Below are positions 34,360 through 43,093 of a stretch of DNA of 64,000 nucleotides, piece after piece. The stretch covers positions 424,501 to 488,500 of the forward strand of contig NC_011071.1 of the NCBI RefSeq assembly GCF_000020665.1, given 5' to 3'. Made by a program: the position numbers and the translations under genes. Source of the stretch: Stenotrophomonas maltophilia R551-3. Lineage in GTDB: Bacteria; Pseudomonadota; Gammaproteobacteria; Xanthomonadales; Xanthomonadaceae. Position 1 is the stretch's first letter. Every line of letters starts with the position of its first letter. Below the pieces are notes generated by a model, which did not search any database, was not told the DNA's origin, and saw nothing but the letters and a program-made list of their open reading frames with translations.

Positions 34360-35286
34360 ATGGAGCAGGCAACACGCTACACGGCAACGCTGTACCTGGC
34401 CGCCCCCGGTACCCCACTTAAGAGTGGGGGCATCTCACCGCGCGGCCACATGTACCTGCAGGTAGCCGCGGGCGGCGAGGCCCACAGTTACGGCTTCGCA
34501 CCGCCGCGCCAGGCGCCGGGCGAAACCCGCACCGACGTGCAGTACGCGCAGGTGCGCCACGACGATGCCGACGAGCATCTGGACCCGTATTACAGCCGCA
34601 CCCTGGAAATCACCGAGGAGCATTACGGCTGCCTGCGTGATTTCGCCGAGGAACCGGCAGAGTTCGAATTCGATGTTGATCGCCCGGCCACCATCAACCG
34701 TTGCAGCGATTTCGTCTGGGCGGCGCTGCACTACGCCGGCCTGCATCCGCTGCCGGCGCCGCTGGACGGCGGCAGCAATCTGGGCGAGTTCGCGGTGTTG
34801 TTCAACCTGCCGGAAATCCAGTGCATTGCCGCGCCGTTCCCGGGCAGCGATCTGAATGCCGAAACCCACCATGCGATGCCCGAGCGCGAGGCCGAACACC
34901 ATCGCCAGGGCGACCGCGCCAGCGATGAGCCGCCGCCGACGCCGATTGAAGTGGCCGGCACGCTGCTGGACCCCTCGCATCCGGACCATCGCCTGTTCGC
35001 GCAGCTGATTCAGAAAGTAGCCGAGCTGGACGCCGCGCATGGCCGCCCGTTCGATGCGGCCAGCCAGCGCATCAGTGCCAGCCTGCTGGTGCTGGCCAAG
35101 CAGAACAATCTTTCGCGGGTGGACCACGTGCTGCTCAGCCAGCCGACCAAAAGCAGCCATGCCGCCGAGAGCATCTTCATCGTGCAGGGCGATCGCAACG
35201 ACCCGGGGCACCGCCGCGCCAGCATCGCCACCGAGGTGGCGGCCAAGACCGATGTGGCCGATTCGCTGCGCTTGAAAGAGCAGTAA
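34360..35286 (+). CDS. T4SS effector with permuted papain-like domain and XVIPCD (X-Tfe 2)
   Basis: A 308-aa product with two parts. The N-terminal half contains RGHMYLQVAAGG (His30) and INRCSDFVWAALHYAG (Cys115), the His-before-Cys order of permuted NlpC/P60 or amidase folds, so it likely cuts peptidoglycan peptides or another amide bond. The C-terminal part from about 205 is an XVIPCD: LFAQLIQKVAELDAAHGRPF, LAKQNNLSRVDHVLLSQ, SIFIVQGDRNDPGHRR. Its N-terminal half is homologous to the effector at 38010-39077. No immunity gene is directly beside it; the duplicated lipoproteins at 36741 and 37394 are candidates. Confidence 0.8.
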   Translation: MEQATRYTATLYLAAPGTPLKSGGISPRGHMYLQVAAGGEAHSYGFAPPRQAPGETRTDVQYAQVRHDDADEHLDPYYSRTLEITEEHYGCLRDFAEEPAEFEFDVDRPATINRCSDFVWAALHYAGLHPLPAPLDGGSNLGEFAVLFNLPEIQCIAAPFPGSDLNAETHHAMPEREAEHHRQGDRASDEPPPTPIEVAGTLLDPSHPDHRLFAQLIQKVAELDAAHGRPFDAASQRISASLLVLAKQNNLSRVDHVLLSQPTKSSHAAESIFIVQGDRNDPGHRRASIATEVAAKTDVADSLRLKEQ

Positions 35287-35451
35287 TCCGCGCGCCTGCC
35301 ATACGCGCACAGACGCACGCCACGCCCCCCACCTGCTACCATTCCCCCGCTACCCAGCCAGCCCACCCCGCGCAGACAGATGCAGGTCGGGCCGTCGTAG
35401 AACGGCCCAGCGAGCCAGGACACCCTCCCGTGCCCATTCAAGGACGCTCGC

Positions 35452-36597
35452 ATGTTCCGTAATCCTCTCTTCCGCTCGGCCGCCCTGGCCGTTGCCGTTT
35501 CGCTCAGCCTCGGCGTGCCCTCCGCGTTCGCCGACAACGCCCCCACCGCCAGTGCCACCGCCGCCGTGCAGCGCCAGGCTGTGGCCAAGGGGCTGTACGA
35601 GCTGGCCTACAGCCCGAAGCAGAATGCCGTCTTCGTGGCCTCGTCCGGTGGCTTCGGCGATGACGCCGGCCCGGCCCAGGTGCTGCGCCTGAACCCGACC
35701 ACGCTGGCCGTGGAAACCCGCATCCCGCTGGAGCGCAAGGCGTTCGGCGTGGTGCTGGATGACACCCAAAACCGCCTGTACGTGGGCAACACCGTGGACC
35801 TGTCGGTGACGGTGGTCGACACCGCGCAGAACAAGGCCGTCGGCACCATCCAGCTGATGGAGAAGAAGACCGGCAAGGATGGCAAGGCCGCCTACACCCA
35901 CGACCTGCGCGAGCTGGTGGTCGACAGCGCCGCCAACCGCCTGTACTTGACCGGCCACAGCAGCCAGCCGGACGTGAGCAGCGTGCTGTTCGTGATCGAT
36001 ACCACCACGCTGAAGGTGGTCAACACCATCGACGGCCTGGGCTATGCGAAGGCGCCGGGCCTGGCGCTGGATGCGGCCAACAAGCGCGTCTACACCAGCA
36101 ACCTGCTGGCCGACCTGGTGGTGGTGGGCACCGATTCGAACAAGGTGGTGGCACAGCACAAGATCGCCGCCGAGCAGCCGATGAACATCGCTCTGGATCC
36201 GGCAGGCAAGCGCCTGTTCGTGACCGACCAGGGCTCGGAATTCCTGCGTGGCTACCAGACCAAGAGCAGCGGCCTGGTCAGCAAGCATCCGGGCCAGCGC
36301 GTGCTGGTGCTCGATCGCAGCACCGGCAAGGAACTGGCCAGCATCCCGACCGATGCCGGTCCGCTGGGCATCCTGCTGGATGCACCGCGCAAGCGCCTGT
36401 ACGTGACCAACCGCGAAGCGGGCACGGTGACCGCCTACAACAGTGACAGCTACCAGAAGGTGGCCACCTACACCGTGCCGACCCACCCGAACAGCCTGGC
36501 GCTGGATGCGAAGAACAACGTGTTGTTCGTGAGCATCAAGAACGGCGAGAAGGACGACAAGGGCGCTGACGAGAGCGTGGCGCGGATTCAGCTGTAA
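35452..36597 (+). CDS. YncE-like secreted seven-blade propeller protein
   Basis: A 381-aa product with a signal peptide (LAVAVSLSLGVPSAFA, cleaved near residue 27). Repeats of the form NRLYVGNT, NRLYLTGH, KRVYTSNL, KRLFVTDQ, KRLYVTNR and NVLFVSIK define a YVTN-type beta-propeller, one per blade. It matches the E. coli YncE layout, an iron-responsive periplasmic protein that binds DNA in vitro, of unknown role. It lies between effector and immunity genes but shares no feature with them. A strong terminator follows 42 bp after the stop. Confidence 0.85.
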   Translation: MFRNPLFRSAALAVAVSLSLGVPSAFADNAPTASATAAVQRQAVAKGLYELAYSPKQNAVFVASSGGFGDDAGPAQVLRLNPTTLAVETRIPLERKAFGVVLDDTQNRLYVGNTVDLSVTVVDTAQNKAVGTIQLMEKKTGKDGKAAYTHDLRELVVDSAANRLYLTGHSSQPDVSSVLFVIDTTTLKVVNTIDGLGYAKAPGLALDAANKRVYTSNLLADLVVVGTDSNKVVAQHKIAAEQPMNIALDPAGKRLFVTDQGSEFLRGYQTKSSGLVSKHPGQRVLVLDRSTGKELASIPTDAGPLGILLDAPRKRLYVTNREAGTVTAYNSDSYQKVATYTVPTHPNSLALDAKNNVLFVSIKNGEKDDKGADESVARIQL

Positions 36598-36639
36598 TGC
36601 GATGACGCCGGGCCACGCCCGCCGACGTGCCGCGTGAAG

Positions 36640-36667
36640 AAGGCAGGGTGCAGACCCTGCCTTTTTC
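36640..36667 (+). terminator. rho-independent terminator of yncE-like gene
   Basis: AAGGCAGGGT / ACCCTGCCTT perfect 10-bp stem with GCAG loop, then a T-rich tract. Confidence 0.93.
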
Positions 36668-36740
36668 TTTGCCCGGTTGCAGTGCCGGAGGCCGCCCGCT
36701 AGGGTTGAAGCCCATGGCAGGGAGCCAAAGGGTCTGAATC

Positions 36741-37316
36741 ATGATGGGTATCCATCGCTGGCTGCGTGCCGGCCTGATCTTCACGCTGGCGGGCGCACTC
36801 GGCGCCTGCAACAGCCGCATACCGGATGCGCCAGAGCCGCTGGATCTGGTCAAGCCAATCATCGTTGCCGAGCCCGGTCAGGCGGTGCGGTTCGAGTTCG
36901 AGACGAATGCCCGCAACTTCCACCCGGGTCGCACCTATGCGCTCGAGTTGGAAGTTGAGCATCAGGGGCCGGAAGACACCCGCGAGCCCAGCATCGCCAC
37001 AATGCAGATCCCCTTTGAGGTGTCCCTGCAGCGGTTGACCGCAGGTACTTGGCAGGACGTTGCGACCTACGACAGCTACCAGGCAATGGCTCGCAACGCG
37101 GGGGAAGCGCTTCCAGAATGGCATGCATCCAGCGAATGGCGGTATACGTCGCCGCACATGGGGAGTGACGGCCAGTACACGCTGAGCTTGGTTGCTCTGC
37201 CAATGGAAATTAACTCCCGCTACCGCGTGGACGTGCGTACGGTGCAGAGGACCGCGGCACTGCAGGATTACTCGGCCCGTTTGCGGATCCATGCCGCCCG
37301 TCCCGCCGGAAAGTAA
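36741..37316 (+). CDS. lipoprotein, probable T4SS effector immunity protein (copy A)
   Basis: A 191-aa lipoprotein: MMGIHRWLRAGLIFTLAGAL then GAC, lipidated Cys23. The mature part is beta-rich with QAVRFEFETNARNFHPG and SLVALPMEINSRYRVDVRT. It is a tandem duplicate of the next gene; the 28 bp before both starts are identical (GGGAGCCAAAGGGTCTGAAT). A periplasmic inhibitor of the amidase-like effectors is the best guess because copies A and B lie ahead of effector 3 in the same order as the pair at 33280/31960. The family has no enzymatic motif. Confidence 0.75.
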   Translation: MMGIHRWLRAGLIFTLAGALGACNSRIPDAPEPLDLVKPIIVAEPGQAVRFEFETNARNFHPGRTYALELEVEHQGPEDTREPSIATMQIPFEVSLQRLTAGTWQDVATYDSYQAMARNAGEALPEWHASSEWRYTSPHMGSDGQYTLSLVALPMEINSRYRVDVRTVQRTAALQDYSARLRIHAARPAGK

Positions 37317-37393
37317 TCAATCGCTTGGTTGTGGCGCCCTTGTTCGCTCGCCAGGGTAGAAACTTCATGGCAGGGAGCCAAAGGGTCTGAATC

Positions 37394-37969
37394 ATGCTGG
37401 GTATCCATCGCTGGTTGCTTGCCGGCCTGATCTTCACGCTGGCGGGCGCACTCGGCGCCTGCAACAGCCGCATACCGGATGCGCCAGAGCCACTGGATCG
37501 GGTCAAGCCGATCGACGTTGCCGAACCCGGCCAGGAGGTGCGGTTCGAATTCGAGACGAATGCCCGCAACTTCCATCCGGGTCGACCCTATGTGCTGGAT
37601 CTTGAGGTGCAGCGACACGGACCCGCGCCTGACAGTGAGCCTGACATGGACAGTCTTCATGTTCCCTTCCAGCTTTACCTGCAGCGCTGGGTCGCAGGTG
37701 CCTGGCAGGACGTCGCAACCTCTGATGTCCATCAAGCAACGACGAGCAATCTGGGTGAGCCGCTGCCCGAATGGCATGCATCGGCAGGCTGGCGCTACGC
37801 GCAGCAGGTATCGATGGACGCCAGCCGATATAGGTTGAGCATCGTCACCCTACCGATGGAAATGGGTGCCCGCTACCGACTGGAAGTGCGCACGGTGCAG
37901 CCCACCGCCGCGCTCCAGCATTACCCGGCTCAGCTGCGGGTCCATGCCGACCCTCTCTCTGGAAAATAG
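37394..37969 (+). CDS. lipoprotein, probable T4SS effector immunity protein (copy B)
   Basis: A 191-aa lipoprotein, MLGIHRWLLAGLIFTLAGAL then GAC, near-identical to copy A through the first 70 residues and more diverged after it (DLEVQRHGPAPDSEPDMDSL against ELEVEHQGPEDTREPS). Divergence in the second half suggests selection for different partners. It ends 40 bp before effector 3, so it is the most likely immunity gene for that effector, with copy A perhaps serving effector 2. Confidence 0.77.
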   Translation: MLGIHRWLLAGLIFTLAGALGACNSRIPDAPEPLDRVKPIDVAEPGQEVRFEFETNARNFHPGRPYVLDLEVQRHGPAPDSEPDMDSLHVPFQLYLQRWVAGAWQDVATSDVHQATTSNLGEPLPEWHASAGWRYAQQVSMDASRYRLSIVTLPMEMGARYRLEVRTVQPTAALQHYPAQLRVHADPLSGK

Positions 37970-38009
37970 CCGCTGTCACACCTCTGATGGGAACTGAAGG
38001 ATTCTTCTT

Positions 38010-39077
38010 ATGGACAAGCCACGTTACGCCGTCGAGATCATCATCGCCGCCCCCGGTACGCCGTTGATAGACAAGAAGACCGGTAGCCAGGAAGTTATTG
38101 ATGGGGTGCCGCAGACTTCCGGGCCAGGCCACATGTTCTACGTGCTTCGTGCGCCCGGTCAGCAGCCTCAGAGCTATGGGTTTGCACCCATAGAACACGG
38201 AAGCGTGAACGGCCAAGGCAAGGTCATGAATGATGATGCGACGATCTACAAGGACCCCCATTACAGCCGCACTCTCGAAATCAGCGAGGAGCAGTACAGG
38301 AAGCTTGAAGCGTTCGGCACGTACCCAAGTAAGTACGGCTTCGATCTGCAATACAAGGACGTGCGGCACAACTGCGTGGACTTCACCTGGGAAGCGCTTA
38401 ACCATGCAGGCATCGAGCGGAAAAGAAGCATCGACGTGAACGCGCTGGGAGGCGGTATTGGCCAATTGCTTCCCGATGTCCGTATTCCCTTGGAGAGCAA
38501 GGGCGCAGGCAAGGATGGATTCCGACCGCTGCGCAACATCCATGGTGTGGACAGCATTGATCCGCCGTTTCCGGACAGCGAGCTCAATCAGAAGAAAACC
38601 AATCCCTTGCCCGCGCGCAGCTTCCAGCAACGCATCCTGAGCGACGCTGAGGGCGTGGGCGAACGAAGCGGTGATCATCTCGCCAGGCACGGCAACGATT
38701 TGCTGCTCTCGCAGATCCACCAGGGCGTGGCCCTGCTCGATGCAGAGCGGGGCCGCGCCTTCGATGCCACCAGCGAGAACATCAGCGCCAGCCTGTACGC
38801 CCTGGCCAAAGCGAACGGCCTGACCCAGGTCGACCACGTGCTGGTGAGCGATCGCACGGCGCAGGCCGATGTGGCGCAGAACATCTTCATCGTGCAGGGC
38901 GAGCGCGACGACCCGGCACAGCTGCGCGCCAGCATGCCAACTGCGGTGGCCGCGCAGACACCGGCGGAAACCTCGTTCGAGCGTGCCGAGCAGCTGTCGC
39001 AGTCTGCGCAGTCGCGCACGCAGGATGAGCTGCAGCAGCGCCAGGTGCAGGAGCAGTCCGGGCCGCGTATGGCCTAG
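38010..39077 (+). CDS. T4SS effector with permuted papain-like domain and XVIPCD (X-Tfe 3)
   Basis: A 355-aa product, AAGGA before the ATG. N-terminal half: GPGHMFYVLRAPG (His41) and VRHNCVDFTWEALNHAG (Cys122), with the shared DPHYSRTLEISEEQY block, homologous to X-Tfe 2. A linker rich in Gly/Asn follows, then the XVIPCD from about 225: LLSQIHQGVALLDAERGRAF, LAKANGLTQVDHVLVSD, NIFIVQGERDDPAQLRASM and a Gln-rich tail. It is probably injected by the T4SS and hydrolyses an amide in the target periplasm. The two upstream lipoproteins are the likely immunity genes. Confidence 0.83.
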   Translation: MDKPRYAVEIIIAAPGTPLIDKKTGSQEVIDGVPQTSGPGHMFYVLRAPGQQPQSYGFAPIEHGSVNGQGKVMNDDATIYKDPHYSRTLEISEEQYRKLEAFGTYPSKYGFDLQYKDVRHNCVDFTWEALNHAGIERKRSIDVNALGGGIGQLLPDVRIPLESKGAGKDGFRPLRNIHGVDSIDPPFPDSELNQKKTNPLPARSFQQRILSDAEGVGERSGDHLARHGNDLLLSQIHQGVALLDAERGRAFDATSENISASLYALAKANGLTQVDHVLVSDRTAQADVAQNIFIVQGERDDPAQLRASMPTAVAAQTPAETSFERAEQLSQSAQSRTQDELQQRQVQEQSGPRMA

Positions 39078-39140
39078 GGCGGCAAGCGCCACGGCGAGCC
39101 GGCATTCTCGCGCTGGGCCGCCAGCAACGCTGGAGGCGGT

Positions 39141-39557
39141 TCAACCCAGGCGGTGTGCCGGGTTCTGCTGCTGTTCCTGCTCACGGGCCTGCTGTTCGGG
39201 CAGCTGCCCCATGGCGGGCTGCTGCGGGGCAATGCCCAGCTTCTGCATCGATTGCTCCACCGGCGTCTGCGCCGCCACAGCGGTCGGCATCATCGCGCGC
39301 AGGTGCGCGGGATTGGCCGGGTCGCCCTGCACCACGAAGATGTTGTGCCCAGCTGGATGATTGCCCGTGGCGTTGCTGACCAGCACATGGTCGACCTGCT
39401 GCAGGCCCTGTTCGCGGGCGAGAACGGTCAGGCTGGCGGTCAGGCGCTCGCTGGTCTGGTCGAACGGACGGCCATGCTGGGCGTCCAGTGCGGCCACGCC
39501 CTGACGGATCTGCTGGTTGAGGCCGTACTCGGGGTGGTTGGGGGTGATGTCTGCCAT
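39141..39557 (-). CDS. stand-alone XVIPCD protein
   Basis: A 138-aa product that is almost only the recruitment domain: LNQQIRQGVAALDAQHGRPF, LAREQGLQQVDHVLVSN, NIFVVQGDPANPAHLRAMM, and a Gln-rich tail (QQPAMGQLPEQQAREQEQQQ). There is room for only 10 residues before the domain, so no toxin domain is present. It may be an adaptor, a decoy for VirD4, or the remnant of an effector that lost its toxin part. It faces effector 3 tail to tail. Confidence 0.8.
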   Translation of the reverse strand: MADITPNHPEYGLNQQIRQGVAALDAQHGRPFDQTSERLTASLTVLAREQGLQQVDHVLVSNATGNHPAGHNIFVVQGDPANPAHLRAMMPTAVAAQTPVEQSMQKLGIAPQQPAMGQLPEQQAREQEQQQNPAHRLG

Positions 39558-39632
39558 GGCGATCGAACGGTAGCGGTGGGTCGTGGTGGGCCCGGTCAGT
39601 ATAGATCCGGCCCGTGAAGCACGCCCGAGGGG

Positions 39633-40112
39633 TCAATCCGCCGCACGATGGTCGTAGCTGATTACCCGTTCGGCCAACCAGCGCCCGTCTACGCGGCGCC
39701 AGACCTGGATGAAGCGGGCCTGGCCTACCCAGCGCTCCACGCCGTCCTTGCCGCGTTCATGGAAGCGGTGGTCGCCGATCTCCAGCGCCCGCTCGTCGTG
39801 CAAGGGGAACACCTGCAGCGAAGGTTCCACCAGTTCACGACGCAGGCTCCAGCCGCCCTTGCGCGCATTGCTGCACATGTTGGCCACGCTGCGGCGGAAG
39901 TCCTCGCGGCTGCTGGCAGACTTGCCGTCCTTGTCATGGAAGAACTCCATGTCTTCGGTGGTCATCGCGGCGGCCCGGTCGGCATCGCAGGCCTCGAAGG
40001 CGACGGCGAACAGCTGGGTGTCGGCCTGGCGGATCTGTTGGCGCAGGTCTTCGGCGGGCGACGGTGCGGCAGCGAGACCGGCGGCGAGCAGGGGCAGGGT
40101 GAGCAGCAACAT
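39633..40112 (-). CDS. secreted SnoaL-like (NTF2-fold) protein, DUF4440 type
   Basis: A 159-aa product with a signal peptide (LLLTLPLLAAGLAAAPSPA). The body, with QLFAVAFEACDADRAAAMTT, DMEFFHDKDGKSASSREDFR and WVGQARFIQVWRRVDGRWLA then ERVISYDHR, is the NTF2-like cone found in DUF4440 proteins that bind small molecules or act as ketosteroid-isomerase-like enzymes. Periplasmic location is predicted. Its upstream region faces the hydrolase gene divergently. Confidence 0.8.
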   Translation of the reverse strand: MLLLTLPLLAAGLAAAPSPAEDLRQQIRQADTQLFAVAFEACDADRAAAMTTEDMEFFHDKDGKSASSREDFRRSVANMCSNARKGGWSLRRELVEPSLQVFPLHDERALEIGDHRFHERGKDGVERWVGQARFIQVWRRVDGRWLAERVISYDHRAAD

Positions 40113-40334
40113 GGCGAAACTCCCGGGGATGGTTCACGCAGGCTCGCATGGCATCTGGGCCGCTGCAGCCGACCTGCGACGAAACGAGCTTTCCGCGGAG
40201 CGAATGCCCGCATTGGCGGCCCGACCCAGGCGGCGTCGCCTGTGCAGGCGATGTCATGGCGACCGGCGATTCCATCACGGTCGCGATAGGGGCCCGCCAC
40301 TAGCCTGAAAGCCTCCCCTTCCACAGGAGCTCCC

Positions 40335-41144
40335 ATGCCTGCTTCCCGCATCCGCCTGCACGTTGAAGACACCGGTGGCGACGGTCGCCCGGTCATCCTG
40401 ATCCACGGCTGGCCGCTGTCCGCCGATGCCTGGAAGACGCAGGTGTCGATCCTGCGCGATGCCCAGTACCGCGTGATCAGCTACGACCGCCGTGGTTTCG
40501 GCCGTTCCGACAAGCCGGCCGAGGGCTATGACTACGACACGCTGGCGGCCGATCTGGCCGGGTTGATCGAGGAGCGTGACCTGCGTGACGTCACCTTGGT
40601 CGGCTTCTCGATGGGCGGCGGTGAGGTGGCGCGCTATGTGGCCAATCACGGGCAGGATCGCCTGCACAGCGTGGTGTTTGCTGCTGCGGTGCCGCCGTAT
40701 CTGCTGCGCAGTGACGACAATCCGGAAGGGCCGCTCACCCAGGAAAAGGCCGATGAAATGCGCAGCGGTCTGGAGAAGGATCGCGAGGCCTTCTTCGATG
40801 GCTTCACCCGCGACTTCTTCAGCGCCAATGGCCAGTTGATGGTGACCGAAGAGACGCGTCAGGCGGCGATCGCGCTGTGCCATCAGTCTGATCAGACTGC
40901 GGCGCTGGGCTGCATGCATTCCTTCGCCACCACCGACTTCCGCGAAGACCTGAAGAAGACCACCGTGCCCACCCTGATCCTGCACGGCGACAGTGATGCC
41001 ATCGTGCCCTTCGAGCGCTCTGGCGAACGCACCCATCAGGCGATTGTCGGCAGCGAAGTGGTGATCCTGGACGGTGCGCCGCATGGCTGCAACACCAGCC
41101 ATGCTGATCACTTCAATCTGGCACTGCTGAACTTCCTACGTTGA
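40335..41144 (+). CDS. alpha/beta hydrolase, non-heme chloroperoxidase/arylesterase type
   Basis: A 269-aa product with a complete alpha/beta-hydrolase core: oxyanion loop LIHGWPLSADAW, YDRRGFGRSD, nucleophile elbow GFSMGGGE (Ser92), acid HGDSDAIVP, and histidine GAPHG near residue 250. These match cofactor-free haloperoxidase/esterase proteins, in which the peroxidase activity is a side reaction of an esterase. Cytoplasmic. AGGAG before the ATG. It stands alone. Confidence 0.9.
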   Translation: MPASRIRLHVEDTGGDGRPVILIHGWPLSADAWKTQVSILRDAQYRVISYDRRGFGRSDKPAEGYDYDTLAADLAGLIEERDLRDVTLVGFSMGGGEVARYVANHGQDRLHSVVFAAAVPPYLLRSDDNPEGPLTQEKADEMRSGLEKDREAFFDGFTRDFFSANGQLMVTEETRQAAIALCHQSDQTAALGCMHSFATTDFREDLKKTTVPTLILHGDSDAIVPFERSGERTHQAIVGSEVVILDGAPHGCNTSHADHFNLALLNFLR

Positions 41145-41257
41145 GTGACGTGATTCCCATTATCTTTGTGACTGGATCGATAATTCTCATCACATTTGGC
41201 TGGAGTTAATGAAGACTGATACGTTCGGGTCGATACCGTTGCCGGTACTCCAGCGAG

Positions 41258-42214
41258 ATGAAAATGGCAACGGAACTAGCTTTCAGCATTGAATTTAACG
41301 ACACCATCAACGCAGAGCGCGCCTACGAGCTGTACTGGGCGGACGTGATTACGGACAAGCGCGCGTTTCTTTGCCCCGAGCACGAGAGTGGCTGTCCAGC
41401 AAAGTACACCTGCGCGAACATGGATACCGAGCAGCTTCAATTGAAGCAGGTGCCCCACTTCCGCAATCAGCACGATAGCGAGCTGCACATGGAGGGCTGC
41501 CCCCACGTCGCTGAGCTCGACGTGCGGGGATGTAGCGGAGAAAGCCGTCCCAGCGAAGTGGGACAGCCGGCGCCAGACCGATTTCTTCTGACGCGCCCTG
41601 TGGGACATTTCGATGTTCGCCAGGGTACAGCGAGTGAGACTGACTTTGGTGCCGGCGGCCGCAGCGGCAGCGGGGAAGCAAGCGGAACGCGCAGCCGTCG
41701 CACCCAGTTCTACTCGCTCGCCGCGCTGGTATCGCGCTGGCTCAAGGCCAGGCAGGACAACATGGATGACACGATGATTGTCAGCGCAGGTACACAGGAA
41801 CCAATGACCTATCGGGAGCTGTTCGAGAATTTCTTCGAGAAGCGTCCTTACCTTTCTGGGAACACGCGCGTGTACTGGAGTAAGGCATGGATCCGGAAGA
41901 CAGACGATGGCTTCAAGATCATTTTCTGTGAACCGATCACGGCCCTTGTCGGCGAAATGCTGGCGGAACCTTTGCGTCCCTCTGCGATGGTGTGGAACAG
42001 CGTCTTGGCGGCATCGGAGATGAAATCCCTGCATGCCAGGCGTCTTCAGCGCTTCGCGGAAAGCGAAGCACCCTGCGTGGTATTCCTCTATGGGACTCCC
42101 GCGCTGCAGGAGAAGCACTCACGGACCTATCTGAACTTCGACGTGAAGAGCTTGGATCTTGTTGATGTGCAGGGTACCGATATCTTTGACAGGATCCGAC
42201 GTCCCCAAGACTGA
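41258..42214 (+). CDS. hypothetical protein with N-terminal zinc-binding-like cluster
   Basis: A 318-aa product of lower G+C than its neighbours. Residues 37-85 hold a Cys/His pattern (FLCPEHESGCPAKYTC, then PHFRNQHDSELHMEGCPH) that resembles the metal-binding start of competence-type CoiA proteins and some defence nucleases. A Ser/Gly/Arg-rich linker follows, then a globular part (AALVSRWLKARQDNMDDTMI, RVYWSKAWIRKTDDGFKIIF). No nuclease motif is visible. The weak ribosome site leaves a choice between ATG 41258 and 41264. Probably an acquired accessory gene. Confidence 0.65.
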   Translation: MKMATELAFSIEFNDTINAERAYELYWADVITDKRAFLCPEHESGCPAKYTCANMDTEQLQLKQVPHFRNQHDSELHMEGCPHVAELDVRGCSGESRPSEVGQPAPDRFLLTRPVGHFDVRQGTASETDFGAGGRSGSGEASGTRSRRTQFYSLAALVSRWLKARQDNMDDTMIVSAGTQEPMTYRELFENFFEKRPYLSGNTRVYWSKAWIRKTDDGFKIIFCEPITALVGEMLAEPLRPSAMVWNSVLAASEMKSLHARRLQRFAESEAPCVVFLYGTPALQEKHSRTYLNFDVKSLDLVDVQGTDIFDRIRRPQD

Positions 42215-42458
42215 GTAGCTTTGGCCCATCAGTAGGACCAAGGGGACGCCAGCCTTGGCGTTCCAATGTCCCGCCGGCCGGATTCGTGATACGTGAGTCT
42301 CGCTGGCGGGCAGATGTCCGCAAATTGAGCGCAGTGACTTCAAACCAGCGTCATGATTGCCGCTTCATTCGCGAGATTGTCCTGCGTCCGAATCGAGCCT
42401 TGCCACGTTCGGGCAGTAGGATGCCGCATAGGGATTGTGAGCCGTACCGGGAGATCAT

Positions 42459-43076
42459 ATGAGTGACGTGGCGATGTTGTTGGATGCTGGGCTTCCCGTA
42501 GCTGTCGTCGCGGTGATCAGTGGCGTAGTGCTCGGCGCGAAAGTAGTACAGGCGCTATGCGCGTACCTTCGTCAGGGGCGAAAGGAGTGTCTGGAGCTGT
42601 GGGATCGCTCAAAGGTAGATGATGCGTTCTGGCTGGAGTCATATATCAACCATCGATACAACGTGCGTTCTCCCCCGGCGGATCTGGTTCGAGCGTGCCT
42701 AGAGGCAGGTAATTCGACAACGATGATGAGGGATCTTGTCATGAACTGGCGATTCTTCCAGGGAAATTCCCTGCCTACATTGCGCTGGCGTGGCGCCAGC
42801 AGGAACCACCCGATTCTTCTCTGGGTTGAGCTGGCGATGCTCCCTCTGGTCTATTTTGGTTTCGTTGTTCTGGGCCTATTGGTTATCGACAAAGGGGGGG
42901 AGAGGGGGATTGTGGCTGCGGGCCCGTTGATTGCATTGGGTGCACTGAGCTTCTGGTCGTTCCTGACATTGATCGGCGCACGAAGAGCGCTATCTGATCT
43001 GAGAAGGCAGGATGAAACAGATGAGCGGGTTTCGTTGTCGCATCCGCCAGCCGACAAGCACAGGGCGCTTGGTTAG
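42459..43076 (+). CDS. membrane protein, unknown function
   Basis: A 205-aa product with three hydrophobic spans: LPVAVVAVISGVVLGAKVVQ near the start, ELAMLPLVYFGFVVLGLLVI at about 128-147, and AAGPLIALGALSFWSFLTLI soon after. Between them is a basic soluble segment (FWLESYINHRYNV). GGGAG before the ATG supports the start. It resembles small inner-membrane proteins of unknown role next to the previous gene; codon use is mildly atypical. It ends 17 bp before the next gene. Confidence 0.65.
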   Translation: MSDVAMLLDAGLPVAVVAVISGVVLGAKVVQALCAYLRQGRKECLELWDRSKVDDAFWLESYINHRYNVRSPPADLVRACLEAGNSTTMMRDLVMNWRFFQGNSLPTLRWRGASRNHPILLWVELAMLPLVYFGFVVLGLLVIDKGGERGIVAAGPLIALGALSFWSFLTLIGARRALSDLRRQDETDERVSLSHPPADKHRALG

Positions 43077-43093
43077 GATGGTCCTTTGTTGTC

